The notes under the pieces are model-generated. The model made no database searches, was not told the origin of the DNA, and was given only the letters and a program-made list of their open reading frames with translations. Source: Cinnamomum chago (taxonomy: Eukaryota > Streptophyta > Magnoliopsida > Laurales > Lauraceae). From it: a stretch of DNA of 64,000 bases. Each line of letters opens with the position of its first letter. Positions within the stretch are counted from its first letter, which is position 1. The position numbers and the translations under genes are program-made. Shown here piece by piece: positions 40,801-45,390 of this stretch. The DNA is taken from positions 35,687,501 through 35,751,500 of the forward strand of contig CP142453.1 of NCBI GenBank assembly GCA_038049695.1, in the 5' to 3' direction.

Positions 40801-42801
40801 TTGAACCATATTAAAAATGTCCTAATAAACATTAAACACCATCTTTTTTATTTGCAAAAATAAACTGAACAACACTTGATGACCAACAAGTACTACATTG
40901 GAATATAATTTACAGTGTGAGTCACCATGTAAAAGATTGGTTGTCATTGTTGCATATTTAACAGTTAACCATTGTATATGAGTATCCAGAATATAATTTG
41001 AAAGTCATTGCAAAAAGAAATATACATCAAGGCTTGGTAGAATAATATCAAATTGCAAAGTGGAGCAACTATCGAAACAAACCTAGATAGTCGGTGATCC
41101 ATACGAATATGACAGGTTCTACAAGTTTAATTATATTTTTCTTTTGTCTTATTACAAGTTTAATTATATTGCAATGTTAAAATATTTAGTAGTCCACAAG
41201 TAGAAGGACATCCTTTGTTGAAGCCCAATAAAAAAAAATCTGGGTTTCATCCAGCTTCAAAATCTTCAACATTCACTCGATAGACCTGAAATAGTTTCCA
41301 TATATCGAAAGTAGGTGCAGTCTTTTAATTCCTGAGCTACTCAACGCAAAAATACAATGTTGACATGGTTTGTAAACCAAGGGAACATCCACTTATCAAC
41401 AACTATAAAACAGTCACAAAAATTTAAGCTGAGCCATTCATCAAGTGAACAGCCTACAGCAACCCAACGTCACACACCAATTGCATGTAACAATATGTTG
41501 AGCCAACAGCAACCAGTAGCATGTACCTCAACTCCTCCTCCATGTAGCCACTCAACAAACAAAATGAACAAGTGAATAAAAGCAGTTGCACCCTTTACCA
41601 AACTGGATTGCATAAAGAATCTAAATGTGTAATTTGTATCACGAAGCATGGTAGCTTTCAGAAAACCATCCAATTTGTAGGGGATTAAGAAACAAAACAT
41701 TATTTTAAAAAAAATGGTAAAAAGGAATATTCTATTCACATTTCATTCCCAAGTTTATGAAGTCCAAGACCAGCCAGAAATGGAAAAAAGAATTATCTTT
41801 GAAGAGGTTTTTTACTTCTTTTTCTGAAATAATACCTTTGAAGAGGAATTGGTGCAACAGTTAAAAGGATTTGCCATAACAGCGGTCCTTCTAGGGGCTA
41901 CGGCTGCATGGTTTGGCAGAGAAGCACCAAACCTAGCACTTAATCCAACAAAGCTTTCACCTTCAGCACCATTCACCCAATTCTTCACCTTAACCTGAGA
42001 GTAGTCCAAGTCAAAAAAATTTATATAATGGAGATAAAAAAAAATCTATGTAATAAATACATAAGAAAAGCAAAAGCTATGTAATAAATACATAATCCCT
42101 AAAACATAAAGGAAATTTTTTAATAGATTTAAAAGAAATCTATCCCTGAGGGCACGTTTGTGAGTAGCATTTTTTTTTTTGGGCTATTCAAGGAGGGTTC
42201 CCAACCCTTTGTGTTGAACTAATCCCTCCGGGCCAGTGTATTACGGTAATCTCGAACCTACAACCTCCGGGTGCAAACGGTAGTTCTAGGCCAACTGAGC
42301 TATTCACTGTGAAAAGTGAAGAACAAACAATAGTTTTTAATTGTTCCCTGTTTAACATTTTCCACAATTTCCATTTTCTGCCACAGCATTTTCACACAAG
42401 TCAGAAAAGCATTTCACTGGAACTAAATCCGCGGAAACTGCTCATGCCCTGAAGTAGCCAACCGAATGAATTACGTCATGGAAGTCGCTAATTAGATCAT
42501 TACAAATGAAAACTGCCTACTAATTTACAAAATCCTACAGTATCTATTATACAAGAAAAGATTCCAAAACCCCAGAGATGAAGATTTTTGGGGAATTCAA
42601 TTCAGTCAGCTCAATTTTGTTCAAGAACAGAAATTAGTGGTTTGCATTTACACTTACCAACTGGAATTTGTTGTTGCAGGCAGCGGATTTGGGAGCGGAT
42701 TCGTCGTCGTGAGAGACATCGTCGGCAAAGGAGAGATTGAAGAGGAGGAACACATGAAGGAAGAGGGATATGCGGAGATTTCTTGCAGAGTAGGCCGCCA
42801 T
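4678..42801 (-). CDS. SPPL: Signal peptide peptidase-like intramembrane aspartyl protease with PA domain (11 exons, 3' end outside window)
   Basis: Eleven exons were placed by homology to plant SPPL proteins, with GT/AG borders and compatible phases: 42658-42801, 41836-41994, 35203-35314, 34932-35051, 22239-22387, 15782-15964, 13082-13116, 12838-12985, 7319-7372, 7097-7189, 4678-4820. They encode 446 codons of an expected roughly 540. Residues 1-26 are a signal peptide. About 85-175 form the lumenal PA domain ([21 protein letters not shown]). Membrane helices begin near 193. YD ([10 protein letters not shown]381) and GxGD ([10 protein letters not shown]434) are the two catalytic aspartates of GxGD proteases, which cleave type II membrane helices in endosomal or vacuolar membranes. 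The PAL motif would lie in exons beyond the left edge. All exons are open, with no damage seen. Very large introns (up to 12.5 kb) are filled with transposons. The exact paralogue number (SPPL2-5) is not resolved. Confidence 0.93.
4821..7096 (-). other. SPPL intron 10
   Basis: 2.3 kb without coding signal. It contains one MITE-like element (about 5570-5846). The remainder is AT-rich sequence in which I recognise nothing. Confidence 0.7.
5570..5846. mobile_element. Candidate MITE (family not assigned)
   Basis: A GC-richer block in AT-rich intron DNA. It has inverted ends ctgagcaccg (5585-5594) and cggtgctcag (5809-5818), plus a nested gtgctcac...gtgagcac stem near 5595-5617. Both flanks are variants of aataaataaataa, which could be a duplicated target or just low-complexity DNA. 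I cannot assign a superfamily. Confidence 0.4.
7097..7189 (-). CDS. SPPL: SPPL exon 10 (YD catalytic exon)
   Basis: 31 codons, [18 protein letters not shown] then [13 protein letters not shown]. It contains the first catalytic aspartate (YD) in a transmembrane helix. Acceptor AG at 7190-7191, donor GTAAGT below 7097. Both ends are phase 0. Confidence 0.94.
7319..7372 (-). CDS. SPPL: SPPL exon 9
   Basis: 18 codons, [18 protein letters not shown], a highly conserved helix of the family. Acceptor at 7373-7374 (ttttcag); the donor reads GTGCAA, weaker than the others. Phase 0 at both ends. It is separated from exon 10 by a 129-bp intron. Confidence 0.92.
8515..8638. repeat. Perfect palindrome, 60-bp arms with 4-nt spacer
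   Basis: Left arm 8515-8574 (tacctggacaaac... to ...gaatatc) is exactly complementary to 8579-8638; the spacer ctat lies at 8575-8578. Inside the intron transcript this would fold into a perfect 60-bp hairpin. No terminal features of a transposon are visible. Confidence 0.95.
8579..8730. repeat. 76-bp direct tandem duplication of the palindrome's right arm
   Basis: The block from gatattcaaggg (8579) through tccaggtagcactactgcta recurs from 8655 with a period of 76 bp, apparently without mismatch. One left arm therefore faces two right arms. Confidence 0.9.
10008..11226. mobile_element. Non-autonomous hAT element with 8-bp TSD
   Basis: The target duplication gctggaat is exact (10000-10007 and 11227-11234). 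The inverted ends are ctgtgaagcacagacac and the complement of ctatgaagcacggacac (15 of 17 match). They are followed by subterminal repeats of the gtatccgtatc type on both sides. No transposase is present. The interior holds GA-rich simple sequence (10185-10330), a CCATCACC/GCCGCTGC-rich block (10330-10560) and pyrimidine runs. Open frames over it are low-complexity artefacts. Confidence 0.88.
10193..10330. repeat. GA-rich simple sequence
   Basis: Purine-only sequence (aagaga, gagaga, gggaag) inside the hAT element, followed by agaagtacctcgccatca occurring twice (about 10328 and 10383). Confidence 0.85.
11433..11788. mobile_element. hAT-type MITE with 8-bp TSD
   Basis: Ends catgggtcaaaatagcgg (11433-11450) and ccgctattttgatccttg (11771-11788) are imperfect inverted repeats. 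The flanks are attgctat (11425-11432) and attgccat (11789-11796), an 8-bp duplication with one change. Subterminal stretches are rich in ctacatagcg/cgctatg motifs. Length 356 bp, no coding capacity. Confidence 0.87.
12165..12215 (-). mobile_element. RTE LINE 3'-end scrap
   Basis: The order catcatcaacatcatcatagccttatcc then atggggctaaatg resembles the 3' terminus of the RTE family that is clear at 32403 (catcatcatcatcaaagcc...ttggggtcggctac). Only about 50 bp are recognisable. Confidence 0.4.
12838..12985 (-). CDS. SPPL: SPPL exon 8
   Basis: One base plus 49 codons: [20 protein letters not shown]... through [11 protein letters not shown]. The blocks [19 protein letters not shown] and AWIGQDIL are conserved SPPL membrane segments. 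Acceptor AG at 12986-12987; donor GTAATT below 12838. Confidence 0.93.
13082..13116 (-). CDS. SPPL: SPPL exon 7 (35-nt mini-exon)
   Basis: 35 nt encoding [11 protein letters not shown] plus two bases of an Arg codon finished by exon 8. It lies between ttaccag and GTAAGC. It matches the position of EGLQTCLVALLSR in Arabidopsis SPPL2 as I recall it. Confidence 0.9.
13616..14080. mobile_element. Tourist-like (PIF/Harbinger) MITE
   Basis: Flanked on both sides by the trinucleotide taa (13613-13615 and 14081-14083), the Harbinger target preference. Ends are gcagctgtttggaaactcta and the complement of gggtccatttggaaactcta. The interior is AT-rich with repeated attagagc/gctctaat motifs. 465 bp, non-coding. 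Confidence 0.8.
14588..15528. mobile_element. Non-autonomous hAT element, 941 bp
   Basis: Inverted ends ctatgatacctaggtacgg and complement of ccgtatctaggcatcatag. Flanks ttcataat (14580-14587) and ttcacaat (15529-15536) form an 8-bp duplication with one change. The interior has gatacg-type subterminal repeats and long T and CTT runs. The ends resemble those of the 10008-11226 element. Confidence 0.85.
15782..15964 (-). CDS. SPPL: SPPL exon 6
   Basis: 61 codons, [20 protein letters not shown] then [20 protein letters not shown] and [18 protein letters not shown]. It spans the cytosolic loop and the next two membrane helices. Acceptor ttggttag at 15965-15966; an in-frame stop immediately upstream fixes this acceptor. 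Donor GTATAC. Confidence 0.93.
16299..16370 (-). mobile_element. RTE LINE 3'-end scrap
   Basis: catcatcatcataaaagctttcaaccaactatgctggggtctg parallels the 3' terminus of the RTE LINE at 32403-32460 on the same strand. Short and diverged. Confidence 0.5.
17517..17680. repeat. (GA)n and purine-rich tract
   Basis: gagagagagagagagagag at 17519-17538 followed by about 140 bp of purine-rich sequence including a G run near 17660. Confidence 0.85.
17889..18405 (+). mobile_element. RTE LINE 3' fragment (5'-truncated, dead)
   Basis: It aligns by eye, in the opposite orientation, with the LINE at 32403-33110. Shared phrases are acttgcttctgaagtgcttt, gaggtggatgtgtggtaaa, aatgagcgct, gaaaaggggtaggccaaa and gaggatttagctcaa. 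The sequence corresponds to the C-terminal end of RTE ORF2 (LRWFG-type block) and has several stops. Confidence 0.75.
18913..20990 (+). mobile_element. LTR-like stretch, possibly a solo LTR (fossil)
   Basis: The start tgataagtccataaaacgg and the U5-like block ttgctccctgtggatttgaccacgtactcaccg (around 20937-20972) are typical of LTRs of plant Ty3/gypsy elements. I find no coding domains, no second copy in the window and no target duplication. Boundaries are therefore approximate and the call is tentative. Confidence 0.35.
22239..22387 (-). CDS. SPPL: SPPL exon 5
   Basis: Two bases plus 49 codons: (V)[20 protein letters not shown] then [13 protein letters not shown] and ...QTDERYNQL. It links the PA domain to the first membrane helix. 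Acceptor ctgcag at 22388-22389, donor GTGAGA below 22239. Its first codon is completed by the last base of exon 4, 12.5 kb away. Confidence 0.94.
23052..23064 (-). promoter_or_regulatory. Primer-binding-site-like sequence (tRNA-iMet) at the left end of the palindrome
   Basis: The minus strand reads TGGTATCAGAGCC, complementary to the 3' end of plant initiator tRNA-Met, exactly where the left arm stops being symmetric. In caulimovirids this site defines the map origin. Confidence 0.6.
23683..24828 (-). CDS. Caulimovirid second ORF, left copy (fossil)
   Basis: 381-residue product starting [17 protein letters not shown]; function unknown to me. It is hydrophilic, with a possible short coiled region around residues 60-90 and Pro-rich ends. 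It differs from the right copy at two residues. It is preceded by an AATAAA-containing spacer after the protease ORF. Its position after the main polyprotein fits the ORF2 of florendoviruses. Confidence 0.7.
   Translation of the reverse strand: MSSKDKGKQPIDSDKASVPVHEELPFQIPFPSFYPAPSAASQALIDNIWSACLTGQRNFLMRKHLSDLSNHLKYLESKIQMLEQQCASSSLPPIEYRQQILERVNTVLPDDLSARIREETLSCQIMERLINQASYLSWATGFPKMFLPADEFDISYIEQGLVHRFILDRDNLAIHRQLPAIVKYALCCLGITKRNLLMTISSTLGERDEFRFYQPYQLWILMNYEDGDLFCQKYSLPINDYEHLPDRNWNQAEQFESSDAADLSYSLERLQFYNIQADQNQRFISIKRHFEFARTFKGIWSDGRRVVCIDEDLVEDTFVYYDPFRAGHTILDEILETFQNASSLHITERTKRQLIKLFQRENDYGVWTPSPQPPDYNLIND
24925..25326 (-). CDS. Caulimovirid aspartic-protease segment, left copy (fossil)
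   Basis: Same sequence as the C-terminal part of the right-hand polyprotein: [11 protein letters not shown] (active-site D-S-G type) and VILGTPFLL flap/hydrophobic motif. The inner edge of the palindrome arm lies just upstream of it. Confidence 0.75.
   Translation of the reverse strand, partial: YTTVTLKIKEFKLSVDCLIDSGADVNCIREGLIPTKYFEKIKNYTIGTANGKNIIVNYKIPNAHICKNGKCIQTSFAVTKTLTNDVILGTPFLLKIQPFSVNTDGIHTSIDDKPIKFEFIESPRLGRINGINI
25327..27490 (+). CDS. Caulimovirid coat protein, zinc knuckle and aspartic protease region (fossil)
   Basis: A long open region of about 720 codons. A coat-protein-like part (around [19 protein letters not shown] and [20 protein letters not shown]) is followed by a Lys/Arg/His-rich basic tract. 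Next is a CCHC zinc knuckle [14 protein letters not shown] (about 26492-26533), then an acidic Ser-rich stretch, a charged helical segment ([17 protein letters not shown]), and a retropepsin-type protease ([20 protein letters not shown]). This order is that of caulimovirids. The region ends after the protease, without continuing into reverse transcriptase. Part of the frame upstream of 25327 is merely the antisense of the left arm. About 33 percent of the sequence lies in the palindrome spacer. Confidence 0.78.
27089..29350 (+). repeat. Right arm of the giant palindrome (2262 bp)
   Basis: Reverse complement of 23065-25326 at more than 99 percent identity by eye; the spacer between arms is 25327-27088 (1762 bp). 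Confidence 0.93.
27587..28732 (+). CDS. Caulimovirid second ORF, right copy (fossil)
   Basis: 381 residues starting [17 protein letters not shown] and ending [10 protein letters not shown]. Same protein as the left copy apart from two conservative replacements. It starts 96 bp after the end of the coat/protease region; the spacer has aataaa at 27534-27539. No recognisable enzymatic motif. Confidence 0.72.
   Translation: MSSKDKGKQPIDSDKASVPVHEELPFQIPFPSFYPAPSAASQALIDNIWSACLTGQRNFLMRKHLSDLSNHLKYLESKIQMLEQQCASSSLPPIEYRQQILERVNTVLPDDLSARIREETLSCQIMERLINQASYLSWATGFPKMFLPADEFDISYIEQGLVHRFILDRDNLAIHRQLPAIVKYALCCLGITKRNLLMTISSTLGERDEFRFYQPYQLWILMNYEDGDLFCQKYSLPINDYEHLPDRNWNQAEQFESSDAADLSYSLERLQFYNIQADQNQRFISIKRHFEFARTFKGIWSDGRRVVCIDEDLAEDTFVYYDPFRAGHTVLDEILETFQNASSLHITERTKRQLIKLFQRENDYGVWTPSPQPPDYNLIND
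29376..29475 (+). promoter_or_regulatory. Pararetroviral promoter-like block
   Basis: A TGACGT element at 29376-29381 (as-1/bZIP type) is followed 61 bp later by TATAAATA at 29442-29449. The expected start would be near 29475. The layout resembles pregenomic promoters of caulimovirids. It lies outside the palindrome, on the right only, and points antisense to SPPL. Confidence 0.55.
30043..30600 (-). repeat. 3' LTR of the small LTR element (fossil)
   Basis: 558 bp, beginning TGATGCAATCATTG on the minus strand next to the polypurine-like tract. Confidence 0.6.
31686..31871. repeat. 112-bp duplication around a (GA)n tract
   Basis: tttctggaggtatactaatg through gagaatatagctgagaga occurs at 31686 and again at 31798, separated by a (GA)n run at about 31755-31797. 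One base differs (tcaagg versus tcgagg). Confidence 0.9.
32169..32180 (-). promoter_or_regulatory. tRNA-iMet primer binding site of the small LTR element
   Basis: Minus strand TGGTATCAGAGC, three bases after the presumed LTR end at 32184. Confidence 0.6.
32184..32402 (-). repeat. 5' LTR remnant of the small LTR element (fossil)
   Basis: Matches 30043-30265 (shared phrases ctgcctttctacagaaattc, aaaccagtaaatcacagca). It stops where the LINE 3' end begins. Confidence 0.65.
32403..33600 (-). mobile_element. RTE LINE, 5'-truncated, inserted in an LTR
   Basis: The 3' end is an (ATC)n-type tail preceded by ttggggtcggctac, as in plant RTE elements. Coding scraps on the minus strand include [34 protein letters not shown] and [13 protein letters not shown] (RT fingers and palm, 33264-33540). 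The C-terminal block [13 protein letters not shown] and [14 protein letters not shown] lies at 32415-32651. Multiple frame changes. It belongs to the same subfamily as the 17889-18405 fragment. Confidence 0.85.
33640..34338 (+). pseudogene. L1-type LINE C-terminal scrap with RNase H domain
   Basis: Readable pieces: [20 protein letters not shown] (about 33770-33830), [11 protein letters not shown] (the RNase H start, about 33930) and [20 protein letters not shown] (RNase H end, 34225-34290). These fit the RVT_3-type RNase H at the end of plant L1 ORF2. Frame changes separate them. Could instead come from a stand-alone RNase H-like repeat gene. Confidence 0.65.
34932..35051 (-). CDS. SPPL: SPPL exon 4
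   Basis: Two bases, 39 codons, one base: [20 protein letters not shown] then [19 protein letters not shown]. Second half of the PA domain. Acceptor AG at 35052-35053; donor GTGAGC. The split Asp (G|AT) with exon 3 and split Val (G|TG) with exon 5 both restore family residues. Confidence 0.94.
35203..35314 (-). CDS. SPPL: SPPL exon 3
   Basis: 37 codons plus one base: [20 protein letters not shown] then [17 protein letters not shown]. This is the core of the PA domain. Acceptor gatgcag; donor GTAGTC. A 151-bp intron separates it from exon 4. Confidence 0.95.
35630..36135. repeat. GGT/GAT trinucleotide microsatellite (imperfect)
   Basis: A pure (GGT)n run at about 35630-35660 leads into about 470 bp of imperfect GAT/GGT/GAC triplets. 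Open frames in it are repeat artefacts. Confidence 0.95.
36274..39425 (+). mobile_element. Full-length RTE LINE with target-site duplication
   Basis: Flanked by an 11-bp duplication ttggttagaga (36263-36273 and 39426-39436). The tail is built of ggttttggtttggttt units, the usual RTE 3' simple repeat. Length 3.15 kb fits a whole RTE element. It encodes an APE endonuclease and a reverse transcriptase, both damaged. It lies antisense within SPPL intron 2. Confidence 0.92.
36555..39364 (+). pseudogene. RTE ORF2 (APE endonuclease, reverse transcriptase), broken
   Basis: Endonuclease: [30 protein letters not shown], with [10 protein letters not shown] near 37165. [59 protein letters not shown] and [14 protein letters not shown], where the palm reads FADG instead of F/YADD. 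C-terminus: [20 protein letters not shown] and [10 protein letters not shown]. Breaks: stop TAG at 36876-36878 (usually Gln in APQVG), stop near 37420, frame changes around 37590-37900 and 38215-38380, and a stop near 38667. Not functional. Confidence 0.9.
39993..40698. repeat. Tandem duplication, about 332-bp unit
   Basis: ttttatacacaagcctaatc... recurs at 40325; both units share tgagcttccaatcatccaaa, gaagacccaatcaacttacc and atgcttgac(t/c)aagttagca. The second copy has about 45 extra bases and scattered substitutions. Confidence 0.9.
41836..41994 (-). CDS. SPPL: SPPL exon 2
   Basis: 53 codons: [20 protein letters not shown] then [19 protein letters not shown] and [14 protein letters not shown]. 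It corresponds to the start of the lumenal region. Acceptor ctctcag; donor GTATTA. Both phases 0. Confidence 0.94.
41995..42657 (-). other. SPPL intron 1
   Basis: 663 bp, containing a tRNA-derived SINE (42170-42310); otherwise AT-rich. Confidence 0.8.
42170..42310 (-). mobile_element. tRNA-derived SINE
   Basis: Minus strand: A box TAGCTCAGTTGG (42291-42302), B box GGTTCGAGA (42250-42258), a body of about 70 bp, and an A-run of 11 at the 3' end (42170-42180). This is the pol III promoter plus poly(A) layout of plant SINEs. No clear target duplication. Confidence 0.8.
42658..42801 (-). CDS. SPPL: SPPL exon 1 (start codon, signal peptide)
   Basis: 48 codons: [20 protein letters not shown] then [15 protein letters not shown] and [13 protein letters not shown]. 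The hydrophobic stretch ending FADDV is a cleavable signal peptide. Donor GTAAGT. The start is the first ATG in a good context (gtcATGGCG) after an intron-free 5' leader. Confidence 0.93.
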
Positions 42802-43081
42802 GACACGAATAATTTCAGAGAAACCCTAGAATCCCTTCCTCTCTTTCTCGAGAGAAACCCTATAAATGCTTCTTCTGCTTCTGCTTCTGCTTCTGCTTCC
42901 TCTTTTGAGAGGAAGAGGAGATTCAAGAGAGAATCGTCTGCGTTTGGATCTGAAGAGAGTGTAAAACGAGCAAATGCACCGCAAGAGGGAAAGGGATATT
43001 AGGAATTAGGTGAGGACTGAAGAGGGGAGAGTGTAAAGTACGCACGTACACGTAGGTGTCTGTCGTGCGTACGCATTTATA
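42802..43081 (-). promoter_or_regulatory. SPPL 5' leader and core promoter
   Basis: TATAAATG on the minus strand at 43074-43081; a start around 43045 would give a leader of roughly 245 nt. ACGT-containing palindromic DNA (tacgtgcgtac-like, 43040-43075) flanks it. The leader contains a (GAAGCA)n run at about 42868-42900 and CT-rich segments. Confidence 0.5.
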
Positions 43082-43342
43082 TTGCTGTATACTTGGAGCG
43101 CTGCGTACCAACTACTTCCGAATTCTACGGTCATTGAAAACAAATCCCGAATGAGAGTTACGGGTGTGAATGGACCTCCCCTAATTCGATTGGCTCACAT
43201 TTTTTTTTTTTTTCTTGTTGGCTTTGTTTGGCGAATTTCGTACGTTTGAAATAAATCTAATTCAAATAGAAAAAGTCCATATGGACAAACTGGGGGACCG
43301 AACTGTGGCCCGGTCCCCCCTAACAGCCCTTGGATCCAAGAC

Positions 43343-43917
43343 CTTGCACATCCATCCAAAGGATCCCTCTAGGACATCACTAAAACACCCATATCCCTCT
43401 CCTCTCCTCTCTCCCTCTCCCCGCCCGGCGCCCACTTCCACCCACCTTCTCCCTCTCCCTCTCCCTCTCCCCCTTCATGCTGAACCAACCCCGCCCCCTC
43501 CCTCTCCCCCTCCTCCTCCTCCTCCTCCTCCTCCCCTCTCCATCTCCCTGATCGCCGTCCCTCACCCTTCTCCCGAACAAATGAGTATATTGTCGCAAAT
43601 GAGTATATAGTTTGCCGACAATATACTCATTTGTTCGGCCCTGAGTGGCCCTGATGGCCGAACAGGAGACTAGTGAGGGACGGCGATCAGGGAAAATGAG
43701 AGGAAGAGAGACAGGGAGGAGAGGGAGAGAGGGAGACCACGTGGCCAGAGGTGGGCGTTGGACGGAGGTCGGCGGCGGGCAGGGAAAGGGAGAGAGATAA
43801 GGAGAGGGAGAGTGCGGGAGGAGTTGGGCGGCGAGTAGGGAGAGCGAAAGAGAGGGAAGAAAAGGGACAGGGGTATTTTAGGGATATCCTAGAGGGATCT
43901 AATGGATGGATGTGCAA
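43343..43917. mobile_element. Foldback element upstream of SPPL
   Basis: Imperfect inverted repeats of about 260-300 bp. The left arm starts cacatccatcc...ggatccctctagga (43348 on) and the right arm ends with its complement near 43917. At the centre, 43574-43595 and 43616-43637 pair over 22 bp around a 20-nt loop. Both arms encode the same spurious peptide motif LHIHP.DPSR.SLK. No transposase or clear TSD. Confidence 0.7.
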
Positions 43918-45390
43918 TGAGCAATGAGGGATGTGTGAATAGCCTCTCCCTATTTCAAATAGACTCTTTACAAAAAAAAAAAACTTATATTTTTGTGAGA
44001 TGTCAAAAAAACCCATATAGTTTATGTGATATTTGATTGAGGAGACCCCTTTTTTATTTTTCACCAACAATGGTGGTTCTAGGATCAAGTCCGGATATCT
44101 ATGAACGGAGTGATATGCATGGCAATATACGTTATTTTTTTAGAGAGAGAAAGAGGGATTCTAGAGAGAAAAAATAAGATAGAGCAAAAAGGGCGTGAAG
44201 TTCTTACTTTTTTAGGTTTAGTTTTCTTCATTTTTGTTAGATTCCGTCATCAATTTTCAATTATTTGAAGACTAATGTTGAGTTTGGTGCCCGCGCAAGG
44301 AAAAGAAAATCGAGTGTTTTCTCTTTGACGGATCCAGTTTTCATATCATTCCATTGAAGACATCCGGACCCATCTCGTGCGGAAATCAAGCCAACGAGGA
44401 GGATTTTGTCGGCCATTTCATCACTGCACCAGACACCTTAGCACCTTGTCGCTCGCCTTTTCCAATGAAAGCGGTGTTGTACAAACGCCCCCTAAAGGGC
44501 AAGTATGTGTAATTATGCTTCCTTGTTTTACATGATTTGTTATTTATTTGGTTTTTAGATCTACCTACTTATTGTGATTTGCTATTTATTTGGTTTTTAA
44601 ATCAACCTACTTATTTTTATTTGCATAGATCTTTAGCAAATACAAAGCAACAAGTTTCTTGATGTCAAACCCTTAAAAGTAATTATCCGTAAGTTAATAA
44701 TATTGGAAAATCGAGGGTTTTCAATCTAAATCTACTCGTTGGCATTTGCATTATAGAGATTCTAGCGTAGGCACTCAAATCTAAGCCATGGGATGCAATT
44801 TCTTATTTATTATGATGTGATCAGCCATGTTAGAATGTGTACAAATCTATTTTTGAAAGTGGATCTAATGTCCTAATCATCTCTTGCTATATGCCCAATT
44901 GTTTTTACATATTCTACACAATCATCTCCTGCAGTATGCCCAATTGTTTCTACATATTCTACATATTACTTGTAATAGATTTGTTGTTTGATGTTAGTTT
45001 TGCTATTAGAATTGTCAAATTGATTATCAATTTGAACTTTAAAAACTTAGACACAAATAGATCTGATCTGTAGGCCTAATCATTTGTATTAAAATATATC
45101 ACTTAATCACTTGGTAATGATGTTGCATATTTTACACAATCATGTTGCGGAGTTTTCTAGCATGTATCACTTAATCACTTGGTAATGATGCATAATGATG
45201 CAATTTGATTATGTAAAATGGTTAGGAATTATATGTCCTACGTGTTTAAATACTAATTTTTTTCAATATTGAGGTCCAATAGTATTATCAATATGCCCTT
45301 AGGGATGTTTTTTGCTTGTTTTGTTTTTGTTTTTGCATATGATGAGCTACTCGCAATTCATCTAAAAATAATTATGTAAATTGGGCCACT
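43918..45390. other. Intergenic sequence
   Basis: No gene recognised. Contains short diverged tandem duplications: ttatttggtttttagatc/aaatc (44549, 44584), tatgcccaattgttt(t/c)tacatattctaca (44890, 44937), atcacttaatcacttggtaatgatg (45098, 45165). Confidence 0.7.

Larger units (their letters stand above)
35315..41835 (-). other. SPPL intron 2
   Basis: 6.5 kb. Holds a GGT/GAT microsatellite (35630-36135), a full-length RTE LINE (36274-39425), and a tandem duplication (39993-40700). 40700-41835 shows nothing. Confidence 0.75.

Noticed and set aside
42637-43002. 121-codon plus-strand frame
   Set aside because: Antisense shadow of SPPL exon 1 and its leader.
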